Assembly (NCBI GenBank): GCA_963662155.1
Contig: OY759267.1
Span: 16,334,489-16,398,488, forward strand
Length of the DNA: 64,000 nucleotides
Direction: 5' to 3'
Source of the DNA: Lamellibrachia columna
Lineage: Eukaryota > Annelida > Polychaeta > Sabellida > Siboglinidae
The first letter of the stretch is position 1. Every line of letters begins with the position of its first letter. A program made the position numbers and the translations under genes. A model generated the notes under the pieces. That model saw only the letters and a list, made by a program, of their open reading frames with translations. It ran no database searches and was not told the DNA's origin. This document shows positions 50,616-63,637 of this stretch, one piece after another.

Positions 50616-51038
50616 ATGATAACAATAGGAATTTATATAGTGCCTGGATCCACTTAAAATAGAATGCTCTCGGCCGCTTTACAAAAATTACATAAATTAA
50701 ATATATATTTAGTAAAGAATAAACATTATAAAATAGAAGGGCTGATTAAAACACTTCATAAATCTATACAAAATGCAAGTAGAAAACAATACAATTATTA
50801 ATGTATCACAGGTCATTAACACAGGGAAAGTGACACGTTACTCATTATATGCAAATTAAAAAAGATGTGTCTATAGCTGTTTCTTAAAATATACTGAGTC
50901 TTGTTTGTGAATGTTCTATGGCATGTCATTCCATAGTATGGCCGCATGGCGACTAAAACAAACAATATTCACTATAAGTGACAGTTCATAACACGGGTGC
51001 CTTCTCCATTTTTCTCATAGAGCAAGAAGACAGGTTAC

Positions 51039-51153
51039 CTGGGAGAAGGTATTCAGAATGCATGTCGGACAGGTCGGGGACATCGAATATTTTCATGCTG
51101 TGTGTGAGAGCGTGGTCCTGCCCCAACATGTGTCCCTGTGGCGTCCTCTGCAT
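51039..51153 (-). CDS. HNF4: Candidate alternative first exon of HNF4 (proximal promoter)
   Basis: This open frame lies inside HNF4 intron 1, in the gene's orientation. From ATG at 51151-51153 it encodes 38 codons plus one base (MQRTPQGH..., later SMKIFDVPDLSDMHSEYLLP). It ends at a donor-like CCCAG|GTAACC in phase 1, exactly the phase needed to join the DNA-binding exon (giving ...LLP-D-T-S-D-M). Human HNF4A also uses two promoters, with first exons spliced to a common exon 2, and its P1 exon encodes a similar number of residues. Function is inferred from frame, phase and position only. The frame stays open upstream to 51240 without another ATG, so the 5' limit is unknown. It could also be a chance frame. 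Confidence 0.45.
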
Positions 51154-51856
51154 CAACTGTGCACTTACTGCTGACACATTGTTTGATAAGAATTCTGACA
51201 ATCGAAATAAACCGACTGAAGCACCTCTCAGCTGCACCACTGTGCGCCGCCGTTGTCTGATGTAGCTAGCTATACCTGCTCACCACATAAAGACCAGATT
51301 TCTGACATAACTGATAAAACACCAGCAGCAATTATGTACACTTTAGGAACACCATGACTGTGTAGTGTGTCAACAATTCCAGACAGGCCAGCCCTATCAG
51401 AGGGTCCTGTCAGAAGACTTGTAGATCGGATCAATCTTGGCTAAACTTTAGTTAGAGTTCTGCACTTATGGTACTACACAAATGTGGTTAACAATAGTGG
51501 AGGTGAAAATATATGGAGGTGAAAATACATCGAGGCAAAAATATATGTTTAGCATTTTAAAGTTCTTTAAAACACTGTATTGAAGAATGTATGTTACAGA
51601 ATTGTTACAAAACAAAATTTTATTTTCTATGAACTTGATCAAAGTTTTAATTATAAAGCCATTTCATAGATCAGATTAACTTAACAGTTTACATTAAATT
51701 ACAGTCTGAACAAGATCGAAGTAGAAAGTTGCTGCAGCAGAAATTGCTCTAACAAGCATAAAGCGCCATCTAGTTTCTAATTAGGTTACCAACTCACGAC
51801 ACTTACTGAAACAACAACACTTCTGGTTGCCCTTATGCTGAAAAACAGTTATGTTT

Positions 51857-51919
51857 TAATTTAATGACCCCTCCACTAATATATATAAGATTTAATGACC
51901 CCTCCACTAATATATATAA
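51857..51919. repeat. 31-bp perfect tandem pair
   Basis: ATTTAATGACCCCTCCACTA plus ATATATATAAG occurs twice in a row. Intronic and non-coding. Confidence 0.8.
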
Positions 51920-54049
51920 TTGGTACAATTGCCAATTCCATACTTGCTGGAGGATAAATGCAAAAAGCAATTAGTGAAAATTTCTGGTGAAGTAAGTAAC
52001 ATGTTAGTCTATATATAGAGGCATCACAGACAGTGGAAAAGTTTATGCAAAGAAGTTTGAAGGTTTTAGTCTATATTATATCAAACTGCAGAAAAGTAAG
52101 AATTTTCTTACTGTTTATAGCATTCATTCCTGCAATTACCATACTGCATTCTCATGTTGTTCTAATAGTGCAACAGGATCCCTGCAACTTTAACTGGGAT
52201 CTAAGGCTGTTAACAGGGTCATAACGCCATCCTACAAAGAAATAAACAGACTGGGCAGCTTCCTGGACTATTTTGGGACAATCACGTTTGTGTCCTTATT
52301 GGCCTCAGGGGTAATTCCATGGTTTTTGGGTATAGTTAAAAACCTGCACTGTAGGCTAACAAGTATGGGCAGTAGTATGATGGTCACCTGCAATGTTATA
52401 TAACATGACATTTTGTCAATTCTCATTAATACTTTATAAGAGTGAAAACAAATAGGTGCACTGCATGGATGTACTGCAATAAAAATGTTAAATCAATCAA
52501 GACTGGTTTTGCAAGTTGTATATAAAATACATTTTTTGCTTGTGTAAATACAGGAATACACTAAGTATTTTCTGCAGTTTTTTTAATTATTTTAAGCACT
52601 CTACGCCCATCTATTAACTAAAGGCATGTAAAATAGAAAAAATTCTTGTTGGAGTGCTTAAAAGATCTCTTTTTTGATGGAGTCAATGTTTGTATTATGT
52701 CTCTGAAATAATCCATCCAGTCATTTTGATGTCTGTAGAAAGAAAAACAGAAGAAAACATAAGTATTTAAGGAAGACAAAAAGTCCATTATCCAATTATT
52801 AATAAAGCCTCCACATATGCATGCTTGAACACTCTCTAAGATGAGAAAATAGGTTTTGATTAAACAATTATTTATACAGTGTAATTTCAGTTTTAGTTTT
52901 GCCACATTTCCTCTTAAATATTCAGACCCGTCACTGATGTGGCTTCATGTCCTCTACAACAGTTCTCTGCCTACTGTAAATGTTTAACTCAGTTGATTAA
53001 AGTTTATTGCATCGGGGGAATGTTGTGTGGCATAATTTAATGACCAACGTAATCTTCTTTATGGTGCAATTCCCGAAACATTGTTTGATGGAGACAAGTT
53101 AATTTTCATGAGCTCTAGCGTTTAGTTGGCAGTCAGTAGAAGCCAGAATGAGACAGAAAAAATTGCCCCAAATTGGAATAATGGAGGGGGCACGGTCAGC
53201 CTAGACACACTGTGAGTAAAGAGGTATGAGTAAGTAAAACAGTCTCATTAAGTACCCCACCCATGAGCAACCCCCATTACACTCAAAATTTCAGGGAAAA
53301 ACAACATACCACCATAGACGTATACCAACTAGAACAGTGTATCTGTGTGTGAATGATTTAATTACAATTGTCACTTCTTGCTGCTGTTTATGACTTAAAC
53401 CGGACCAGTAAATATCTGGCTATTTTGCACAAAGATTTGAGCCTGACCGCAGTGATGGTTCGGTACACAAACACCTGTCAGACAGGCAATCCCTGAGTCA
53501 ACAATGCCTGACAGATATGGCAGACAAGATATGAAGAAAAACAAGAAACACAACGTGTTTACACAGATCTGCTTGGCAATCACCCATCAGTAAGAATGGG
53601 AAACTGGAGAACAATAATTGGACATTTCCAGTAGAATATTCACTGAATAATGAAGACAAAAGTGTAATAGTTCCTTTATTTGCTTTGTTAACTATTATTT
53701 TTTCTAGTGGGTTTATTTTGTAAGCTGTATATAATTATATATATTAACTTATTATTTATATTTAACAAATATGTAGGCAATATACCAAAGGACAAAACAC
53801 ATTTTGCTTGATTATGGGTCATATGCCCTAGGGAGTAATTTAGCCAACAGGTGAGCACACAAAAAACCTGTTTCTGAAATTTCAGTTGAACTTATTTTTA
53901 AACATATATCTCAATTACACAGCTTTTCCATTACTCAACACATACAGTCCCATTCAGATTTTATGAAGCAACCCTTACGGCACATCGTGGAAATAAGCCA
54001 CAGTAAAATGCTCTTGTGGTGTATCAAATAGCAATCAACATGAGCTCCA

Positions 54050-55260
54050 TCGATATCACCAACACAGTTTTGTTTTTCAAAGAGATGGATTTCAAGAACA
54101 TAAGTGGTGAACAGCCCAGGACAATACTAGGCAAGATGGAAAGAAGCGCCTTCCATTACGAATCACAGATTAACTAATCTTGGACATGGTGCCATAAGGA
54201 TCACTCAGGAGACTCCTGGGGCCTGTAGTGCCAGCCACTGGGGTGCCAACCAAAGTCGTTAATCAGAGAAGGTGAGTTTGTCTTTAAGGGTGGTACTCAT
54301 CACTATTGTTGGCACTTTGTAAGTCACGAGCCAGCCACCAGCACCAGCTATCATGTGACGCTTGCCAGACTCAAGTGGTTTACAAACAAGGCGGTTGGGT
54401 GCTGCTTGTCTGGCCGCTGCAGTGGCAGAGCACTGGCAGTGCCATGGCCACAAGACCACCATCATGGACAGAAAGAAGACCACGGTCATTGTGTGGTCAA
54501 CATCAAGACAACCTTATGCCTGCTGAATAACACTGTTATGTAATCACCATGAAGAATCTGGGATATGTGTAACTTGTGTCAAAGTTGTTATCATCGGTTT
54601 CATATCATGACTTTAATTAATGCGTTGCTTATGCAGAACAATGCAACAATTGTCTGTCTGATTGCACAAGTGATATGCCAACTAGCACATACCTCCACAG
54701 TGAAGATTACTGTCCAGCTCATCTGATTTGTAAACAAATGAAGCATTCTCTTTATACTGTTCCAGATCCAGTCAACACATCTGATACATTTTTTCCTTCA
54801 AGTAATAGCTCTATCAGGAAGCTTAGGAAGTCTACATATTGTCCGGATTAGTTCTTATACTTCCTGTTGACAAACCAATGAAAGGCCATTTATCACAGAG
54901 TCAGACTGACACCAAGAACAAAAAATCAACAAGAAAACTACCTGCAACTGCCACATATGATCCACTCCACACATGCTGCCTGTTTGTGGAGACCAGCACA
55001 GAACCACAACATATTCACTACAGAATCCCAGGGAGGGTGCTGCCATCCACACATGCTGAGAACACATCCACACGCCCACTGGAATGCTGTTTGTGATGGT
55101 GGCCCACCAACGGCAGTTATAGTCTGGTCGAAACTCGGTCAGAACCTTTACTCATTTCAAAGTACAACCATATACTTCAAAAGTCGACTTGCTGCAATGG
55201 GCCACGTTGGTAATTACCATTATCTCTCAGCTCAAGTGACAAATACAGCAAGCTAGTACA
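54050..55260. other. Low-AT island with several medium frames, unidentified
   Basis: GC is raised over 1.2 kb and frames of 60-100 codons occur on both strands, rich in His, Gln and Trp, without recognisable domains. A decayed mobile element is most likely, but no family could be named. It lies in HNF4 intron 1. Confidence 0.3.
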
Positions 55261-56511
55261 AAGTTTCCTTTGCCTGACCACAACATTAGATCTCTTACAT
55301 GTTTGTAGTGCATGAAGGAGGAGTCTCCATTAATTTATAATGTGTGGCATACAGCAAAGGAAGTGTCATTGGAAAAGAAGACCCCGAGAGTCTGCTACTT
55401 AAAAGCATAGAATAAAAGAAAAAAAGAAAAATGGAATAAAACAACATCTAGCATTGGACAGACGGTGGACTTGAAGTGGCTAGAGAGGTCGCCAGGAGAC
55501 ACCAATGGCCTAACTGAGGCTATGGCTACACTGCATTTTGGCTACACTCACAGAAACAACTGTGATACTGATTTAAGCTGACGGAGCTTCCTTTGTTTAA
55601 CATCTAAGGGGTGGCAAATAACCTTTACATCCGGGTAGATCTCTGACAATATCAGTATGTTTATCTGTGTTCTTTGTCAGCCATGTCGCCCTGTGTAAGT
55701 TGTTGTAAACACGAGCCAAGAACAGGCAATGTGCATTAAACAGAATACAGCTCCCAAACTCCTGTCATGGTGCTGTAGACCATTGTTCAATTCACTGCAA
55801 ACTAACCTGGTTTTGAATATGAATGGTTCAGAAGACACAACACATACTATCTGCACTATTTGTGAAACTTTGCAAAAAATAATCAAACGTAAACTGGGTT
55901 AAACTTACAAACAATATTGATGCTTCTGTGTTGCTCTAAAATGTCTGTACATCATTTAACACAATCAAATGCAATTTGCAGTACTACCTGGTGATCTAGC
56001 TGAAGCAGGCATGCAAAACTAACTAGACCTAACTGTAGTTAATTTTTACTAAGTTTGTGCACTCAAATACTGTATTGTATTGAAAAAGGAAACTCTCAAA
56101 GGCTTGTAACTAATTAGTCAAATTTATGTATAACTTTACCTTTATGTATATACACCCAATGCCCTTGAGAGCTTGGTGACAAACAAAAGCTTAGTTGCAC
56201 CAACACTAATGCTTCACATCCCAGTCGGGTGTTTACTCCTATATTTGCCTTGGTGCTGCCCAAGCCAGGGGATGAAACAAGCCAGATAAAACTATTCACA
56301 GTCACATGCAATGAGGTAATGGAGTCAAGCAAATCAGTTAAATGTAAAATACACCATTGTGTTTATTTAACAGCGCGGGGATCAAGAGACTGTTCCATCT
56401 CCAAAACATGCAAGACAAAAAGTTAGCATTAAACAAAACAATTCTTTCAAAGGCGGGCAAGCAAATTGTCTAATTTAGCTATGATGCAAATGGTGTTATT
56501 TTATTTGTTGT

Positions 56512-56703
56512 TACAGTGGAACCTCACTATTACGGTCACACTCGGGACTGGGCCAAAGTGATCTGAATAGTGAGGTGACCATTTTAGCGGAACTAATGTC
56601 CTATACTTTACTGTTGTGGAAATAATTTGGGACTGTCCCAGGGTGACCGTAATGGTGAGGTGGCTGTATTACTGAGGTGACTGTAAAGCGTGGTTCGATT
56701 GTA
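56512..56703. mobile_element. pogo/Tigger-like MITE, copy 2 (HNF4 intron 1)
   Basis: The ends are TACAGTGGAACCTC and GGTTCGATTGTA. Internal arms CCTCACTATTACGGTCAC and GTGACCGTAATGGTGAGG form a second, subterminal inverted repeat, so the whole element can fold back. It is 192 bp and non-coding. It shares the ends and part of the interior with the copy at 520-691. Confidence 0.75.
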
Positions 56704-56868
56704 TTTGCATGATGTGTACTGACATAAATCGCCATACTGTTTTCTCAGCTTAGCTGAATCATGACTGTTTCCAGTTCCCACCAAAAAACAATTTCATAAT
56801 AGATCTCCATGGTTAATTGTGAAAATACTTGTGCAATGTAATTGGCACATGAAGGAGTGGTACATTTA

Positions 56869-57351
56869 TTAAAGGAATGTACACAGATTTTCAGAGGCTA
56901 ACTGAACGACTGCATGTTTTACGGGAAGGACAATGCGACATTGAATTTATTAGTATTCATAACATTTTGGTTGGTTAAAAATAATATAGATACAAAATGT
57001 GTTTCCATCATCATCTTTCATCTCTTAATATTTTCCCAAATACATGCTTTGGCAATGAAATAAAATATGATAGTTTTATGACATACAGAGAGCAAGAGTA
57101 GTAAACCTTCGCATTTGAAGGAAAAATTAAAGTTTTCTCACTGAATGGCCTGTCAAAGTCCTGTTTTATACAATTTCTGAAAATAAAAAATACTATTCAA
57201 CAGCAATAATGATTAAAACATGTATAAATTGTTAATTTAGATTAACTATTCAATAGAAACATTAAGAGATTTGGGCCATTTTTATCATACAAAACCCCCC
57301 AATTAGCTGTGCATTAGTTAAACAATGGGAATTGTTGTACATTACATTTAA
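56869..57351 (+). mobile_element. TTAA-flanked MITE family 1, copy A (HNF4 intron 1)
   Basis: A 483-bp non-coding element starts TTAAAGGAATGTACACAGAT and ends ...GTACATTACATTTTAA, with related subterminal motifs GGCTAACTGAA and TTAACTAATGC. The interior matches the copy at 28327-28738 in reverse complement over most of its length. TTAA at both ends suggests piggyBac-like insertion. Confidence 0.7.
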
Positions 57352-57359
57352 AACTAATA

Positions 57360-60300
57360 CTAATTAACATCTTATCAACTTATTTTTTAAATAGTGTTTT
57401 ACCCACACAATTGTATACGTTGTTGAACAAGTTAAGTTGGGCAAGACTTAACTCTAACCCTAACCCTTCTGACCACGTTGGTCATGAAGCATGATACAGC
57501 AGTTTCTGCTGATATCAGCTTTTGATTTGGTGGGAAAATCAGTGGTTTCGTGCTGATAACCAACCCAGTGTCAATGTGACTATCTCCCAGTGGCCAGGCA
57601 GAACATCCAAATGTAAAAAGCTGTGACGGTTAACTGCTCGCACACACAGAACTTGACTGATAACAGCCAGGTACTGCCATTCTTAAGTTTGATTAAATGC
57701 TTAGTTTTATCTGTCATTTCCAGTTTGTAAAAGAAGCTATTTGTCTTCACTTGATAGCTTCAACATCAAGCATGTTTAACCAAACATTGCAACTTCTTGT
57801 ACAAATAATTTCAACTGCAAGTTCTTAAACAGTACCTAACAGCTGAAATCTCGTTTTGCGATGTCTAGTACATTATTTAGTGGCAAGAAACATAACAAGA
57901 TTTTTTTAAAGTTAATTTCAGCAACTAAATTGATTTTACCTGTATGTATGAATATGCTCACAATTAAAACACACAATTAAATATACAGTATAACTGTATC
58001 ATCACCCATAGCTGTCCTCAGAGGGGTTTGGGGTTTTGAAAGAACTCCCTTTTGAGAGAATTTGTGTAACTGTATAATTTTTAAGAAATCCTTCCAGATA
58101 TCCCCGGCTGATTGCGTATGCTCAAACCCCCTTTTCAATACACTGAGTACAAGCCTGTTCTGGTGGTACCCACAGCAGAAACCATAGCAGTAGAGTTGAT
58201 AGTATATTACCATTCACTTGCTGTGGTAATTAATTTTTTTTTTCTAGTTAAGTTTTAACTGAAAAGCTTGCTATAAAATTGTACAAACGATGTGTTTACA
58301 ACATTGTGTGGTGTTGTAGAGTTGTATTAATCTGTTATAATGCTATGCTGACGGAAGTATGGGGTGGTCTGGCTTTCTATAATGGCCACAACCCCAGAAC
58401 TACCCAGAACTGCCTGCCACAAATACAAACCATGTGTCTGCTGAATGGTTAAGAACATCCAGTGAAATGTTACCAGCCATATCCTGTATGGGAACTACAG
58501 CTTTCCAGTTAAATACAGGCTGCATATCAGTGCTGTCATTCAGATAATGCAGGTTATCAGAACAGAGCAGGGTTTACAATATATCACCACAAGTCAGCTG
58601 AGCTTAAACAGTGCACCATCTAGATTTCAGCTTTAACACCAAAATAATATATATCTTTAAAAAATGTTTGTATGTACATCATTTTTAAGATCAACAACAA
58701 GTTTCTAAAATAGATAAATTATATTTATTGGTTGATATTGCTCAGATATATCTACTTTGCAAAGAATTTTTTTTATCAAACGTAATGATATAATGGCTGT
58801 ATCTTGCCAGCACAAAATGTAAATTAAGAATATTTACTTTGTGATGTGAATGTGCTTGCGTGCATGCATGTTTTAGGCAAGCAGACTTGCCAAACATTAA
58901 AAACTGACAAAATAGAAATATTTCTTTGCAAAATAAACCACAATGTGCTCAGGCAGACGACATTTTCTTAAACAAAATGCCTAACCCAGAATATTAAAAT
59001 ATCTACTTTGTAACCAGAACATTCTCAAATAAGTTGCTTTTAGGCAAGCAGAAAAACCAGTAAAAATAAATAAAACCTTACCAAATAAGGAGTATTTAAA
59101 TTCAAAATAAACCATATGTAGCACACAACATTTTCAAAGATAAAGTTACACCAGCTTACATTGTACTGGTACATCTTGCTTTGTTATGCTGACGGCATCA
59201 TGATCGTTATTGCTTTTCACTTGATACATTTAATCACACAAAACATTCAAAACTTATTGAAATACCTGGGAACATGAGATCAGTACCCATAATGGTAGCA
59301 AGGAAAAAACACAAGTTTTAATTAGTAATTGAACATGTTTCATGTTCTACATGGTTGTAAAATTAATATTAGTAACTGGATATGGCAACATTCAATTGAT
59401 GAATCATTGAAACAGCTTACCGTACATTGCAAACATGTACCAAACCTGCACAGCTCTTTTAAACAGCCATTGTTTTATGTGAAGTTAACCTTATGTATTA
59501 TGCATGAGACGATGGAGATTCCACCAGACAGGAAGTGGGCATGCAGGTAACTGACGACCAAAGCACACATTTTTGAGTGTTTCCAGTATGCATGCTGCTA
59601 CACGCAAAAAGTTGGTAACAGTAGTTTTAACTGCCGAGTGCAACTAGACCCATAACAGTTTATTGTGCCAACCAGCTTTGCAAGCATGTACACTGTTTCA
59701 AATGTAATTTGGCTGACTTAATTCATTGTTGCAAATATTTATTGGCATAAATATGTGATTTATTTTTCAGTTGTTTAAAGTTATTACCTGCTGTTGTTAC
59801 CTTATCTCTAAACAGTTCTTGTAAATTCGACATAATTCCTGCATTTTGCATTCTGAGAATTCGCCATTACATGGAAACAAGTTGACTATTTGAGCAAACA
59901 TGACGGGAACCATACTGGAAGTTAGATATGCCTGAGTCATGTTTTCCCTCCTGCATGATATTGACTCATAGGAGACAACAAATGTATCATCATCTGCTCC
60001 ACACCAAAATGACCTACAGGAGATAAAAAGATGTCATGCCCAGGCCAGTAATCTGAGTAATTAGTGCTTTTGGTTTTGTTTAAATGCGTCCATTTTTCTA
60101 GATGGACCCACAGGTCAGAGACAGTTCCAGTTCAGGACTGGTTAAGTTCCCACTATCAGAAGTGGTGTTGATGACACTAACAATCAGATTTTGTTCAATT
60201 GTTCAAACAACATTGTCTCATATAAGCGAGAATAACTCAAAGATAATGTTTGGGGGCATATGTGGACCCCTTTGTTTGTTGCATGGTGGTTGTTTGAAGA

Positions 60301-61320
60301 GGCAGAATGCTTACTCATCCACATACTGCCTTCAGTCTGGCCCTTCTGGGGGGTACTTGAAGAATTAAGTAGTTTGTGGTCTAATAGCTACCTGCCACTA
60401 CACAAGGCAGTCACACTGGGAGGCAGATAATGTCATTCCTAAATATAGCATACAGGGAAGTCCTGTAAATTAGTTCTAAACAGGAAGAACTGTCGATTTA
60501 CTGGTTTTTGTAAACCACCAATGGTCTCCAATCAATGGCATATTAAGAACAGATTAGTGGTAAATTAGGTTTTGTTCTTCTTTAGTGAAATCACTTCTAT
60601 AAATTCAACCAAACAAAGATTTATAATTTGTTTAAGAAATGCAGTACGCTATGTCGTAGTCCAATTCCTACTGCTACTATTCAATCAATTTACTGATCAC
60701 CTCCAATCTACTTTTTAAATAAACAACTTCAAAATAGTTTAACAGTTAAATTTTTTTAATTTCGATTATTATCTGAATTCAGACTTAGGGGTCAATTACA
60801 TTATATCAATTCCAGTTACCCTTGCATCCAGCATTAGTGGTCTTGAGGTATGCATTCTCAGTGACTTTGCACAATTGAAAATTTGGGGCTGAATCAACTC
60901 AACACAAGACCCACTACACAGGAAATATGTGCAAACATTTCTAATTAAAAGTGCCATTTATTTTACATATTTACTTAATATTTGTTTGGCATATGACAGT
61001 TTTCATACATGAGTAATACGTGTAAGCCTATTAATTAATTAATATCTAAGTATAATAAAACAGTAATACGTGCACAAATCTAAGTACAAAAACAGGAACC
61101 GTTGGTTTAAGACAATGTTTAATTTGTCATCAATATTCCAAATGTGGGCAATTACATATTAATGGTCATCAAAACTAAAAACAATAAAATGAATGTCCCA
61201 GCTAGGAAGACTTGATGTGACCAATGATGACTAATGAAGAAAGTAAATAGGTACTTCATTAGTCCAATGAGTTTTGATAATAGATTAAGTATATTAATTA
61301 TCTGAATAAACAAACACATT
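57360..61320. other. HNF4 intron 1, no gene seen
   Basis: Unique AT-rich DNA with scattered TTAA and short inverted motifs. No exon with both splice sites and a family match was found. Confidence 0.5.
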
Positions 61321-61329
61321 GTTGTAAGG

Positions 61330-61600
61330 CAAAGTTACAAAAGTCTGGAGCCATGGGTTCAAACCCACTCCCCTCATACTTTTTGCTGTGGGCCTCGCCA
61401 ACCAAGCCAAGGGGTGTATCTCTAACTACAAATGAGCTACGTGTGGCGGCAAAGCAATGGTGTAAACATTGCCCATAGTTTAGGTAACCTTCCAGAGGTT
61501 AACGCCAAACAACACGACCATGTCAGCTGAGGCTCTAAATCACGGTGACACGAGGCAAACCAGTGCCAAGAGGTGCTGAAATACAAGGCCAGCATCCCAT
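61330..61600 (+). mobile_element. Possible tRNA-derived SINE in HNF4 intron 1
   Basis: A good B box (GGTTCAAACCC, near 61357-61367) heads a 230-bp stretch of higher GC that includes GGGGTGTATCTCT, similar to a motif in the 6450-6730 element. The A box is not clear. Confidence 0.4.
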
Positions 61601-62698
61601 GATTATCCTGCAGGTGTTGACTGTTTAAATATATATAGATATGGTGATTATCTTAAATTTACTTTTACCAATGTGTCATATGAATGACAACATTACAAGA
61701 TTTCAGTATGTTCAAGCACTGGAGATGCTGTTTCTCTAATGCTATTGTGATCATTATATATAATGGACATTCATTTTCTCAGCACATCCACTTATTAACA
61801 TTAAATATGATTATACCAGACTTTTGAGAAACGTACAATAAATAAAACCCTGTAGGGATATGGTTTTACATTTAAATAGCAAAAGAGAGTGTATGGAGAC
61901 TACCCAATAATAACGTTTCAGGGCTTCAAACCTATTGAAATAATGGAAGTCGTGCTTACTGAAGTAAGACCACCACAATTAAACGTTTGTGTCCAACCAT
62001 GAATTGTGTGCTCGCTGCATGTGTTTTCATTCAGAACATAGGGTTAGTTGATGCACCAACAATATTGCTGGTTTGTGCTTGCAAGCTGTTATGATGAGTA
62101 ACCTTTTGGTAGCTTATTCATCATAAAAAACCTATCCATCACTTGTCTGAGAAACCCAATAGTGACTGTATTTCAATTAGCAAGACTGTACCTTCTAAGT
62201 TGAAGTATGCCTGTTTTTTTTTCTCCATGACTAATGAATAAAGGTGCCATTGCAAATTATGTAAATAATAGTGACTGCACTTGCAGAAGTACACAGGGAG
62301 ACCTATCATGGTTTACCACAGATACCCGACATTCAGACCTAATATACCTGCTCCAAAAATTATTGTAGTTGCAGCTGAACTGCTACCAATAAAGATATAT
62401 GCACACTTTATATTATCCATTCTTTTCTACTAATGATAAACGTTACCACATGGCATGCTTGTATGATTTTAGCAATTATTTAAAAATGATTTCCAATGGA
62501 AACTTTGTTCCTACTGTCTCAGTAACAATTCAAAATGACTAAGAAAGAACCTTCTAAATTTTCCAACATAGTTTTACAACATGACACGTTGACTGGCATG
62601 TAATGCTTAGAACATTGAAGGATAAAATAGGATCTTTGTAGTAACTGAAATTGAAGGAACATAACCTGATATCTAGCTATGCCATCTGCAATACTTAC

Positions 62699-62921
62699 CC
62701 GTGTTCCATGGAAAGTCCATCGTTGCAATGTCACCTTTACTTCTGTCAAAGGGATGTGGTGACAACATAGTGTTGTCAGCCCCGGTTGGAGTCACGGAAA
62801 GTCTACCGAAGTCGTTTCTGTCGAGCGGAGAAGCGACAAAGCTCTGTCGACTACAATGTTCCAGTGCCTTCATATGCATGGCCCCGACTGTATGAGGTTG
62901 AGCGAGAGAGAAGCTGTCCAT
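62699..62921 (-). CDS. HNF4: HNF4 exon 1 (distal first exon, N-terminal A/B region)
   Basis: This exon encodes the N-terminal A/B region, 74 codons plus one base. ATG is at 62919-62921 on the minus strand; the peptide begins MDSFSLAQPHTVGAMHMKAL and ends MDFPWNT. It ends at a consensus donor, CACGG|GTAAGT, in phase 1. The DNA-binding exon starts with AT in the matching phase, so the junction codon is GAT (Asp) and the protein reads T-D-T-S. Vertebrate HNF4A has the same D-T-S at the start of its exon 2, which supports homology of the intron position. The N terminus is not conserved in the family, so the exon rests on the open frame, the donor and the phase. Internal ATGs (MHMKAL, MDFPW) could also be starts. 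A TATA-like motif lies about 310 nt upstream. Confidence 0.7.
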
Positions 62922-63126
62922 GTGTGTGTGCGTGTGTGTGAGGCCGGCAGTGAGACAAAAAAGAACAGCAGAGCTGTGTGTGTCACAGTGGTTGGACCTC
63001 TCTATCTAACACTACATCAGCAGGCTGCCATCTTGTGACATGTGTCGCTGCCAGGTGATCTGTGTCACAGTGTATTCTCAGTTGGCGACTTGAAGACAGC
63101 ACCAGCTTCTCTACCCTGCTTCATAG

Positions 63127-63146
63127 CCACATGACAGGTCATGTGG
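63127..63146. promoter_or_regulatory. Inverted repeat with nuclear-receptor and E-box half-sites in HNF4 5' region
   Basis: The sequence CCACATGACAGGTCATGTGG consists of two 9-bp perfect inverted arms around an AG centre. It contains AGGTCA, a nuclear-receptor half-site, and CACATG/CATGTG E-box cores on both arms. It sits between the TATA-like motif and the start codon, in the presumed 5' UTR or core promoter. A regulatory role is inferred only. Confidence 0.35.
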
Positions 63147-63227
63147 GACTCCTGTGTGTGTGTGTGGCTGTGTGTCCATCTAGTGTGCCACACAAGAACT
63201 ACCCTGTCTCTGCAGTGTCATTGGATA

Positions 63228-63235
63228 CTTTTATA
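63228..63235 (-). promoter_or_regulatory. TATA-like motif upstream of HNF4 distal first exon
   Basis: The minus strand reads TATAAAAG here, about 310 nt upstream of the exon 1 ATG at 62921. A start site some 30 nt downstream (near 63200) would leave a 5' UTR of about 280 nt. No other core element is convincing, and the motif could occur by chance in AT-rich DNA. Confidence 0.3.
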
Positions 63236-63637
63236 AGTGGCTAGTTTTTTGATGACGGCATGACTGGTCTATTCTCAAACTGTACATTTAAAAATGATTC
63301 TTTTGTTCTTGTGATAATTTACTATAACAATCTCAAGATTAAAACATCAGTAAAAAGATGGCCACAAGTTTGTCAACTATAATCGATGTCTCTTTATTTA
63401 AAGAGATGTGCATTGAAATGTCTTGTTCTCCATGTATCTAGCCTCTAGCCAAGTACTGTGCATGATTTGACAGTACAACCTAGTTTCCTGTGGACACATG
63501 CATAAATAATGTAGTAGAATGGAATTAATGCAGTGATTAATGATGTTGAACAAGCACCCCACCTGTACTCCAGTGCAGCATGATTCAACTGACACGTGTC
63601 AGCACAAGTCAATCAGAACAACTGGGACATGCTAAAG

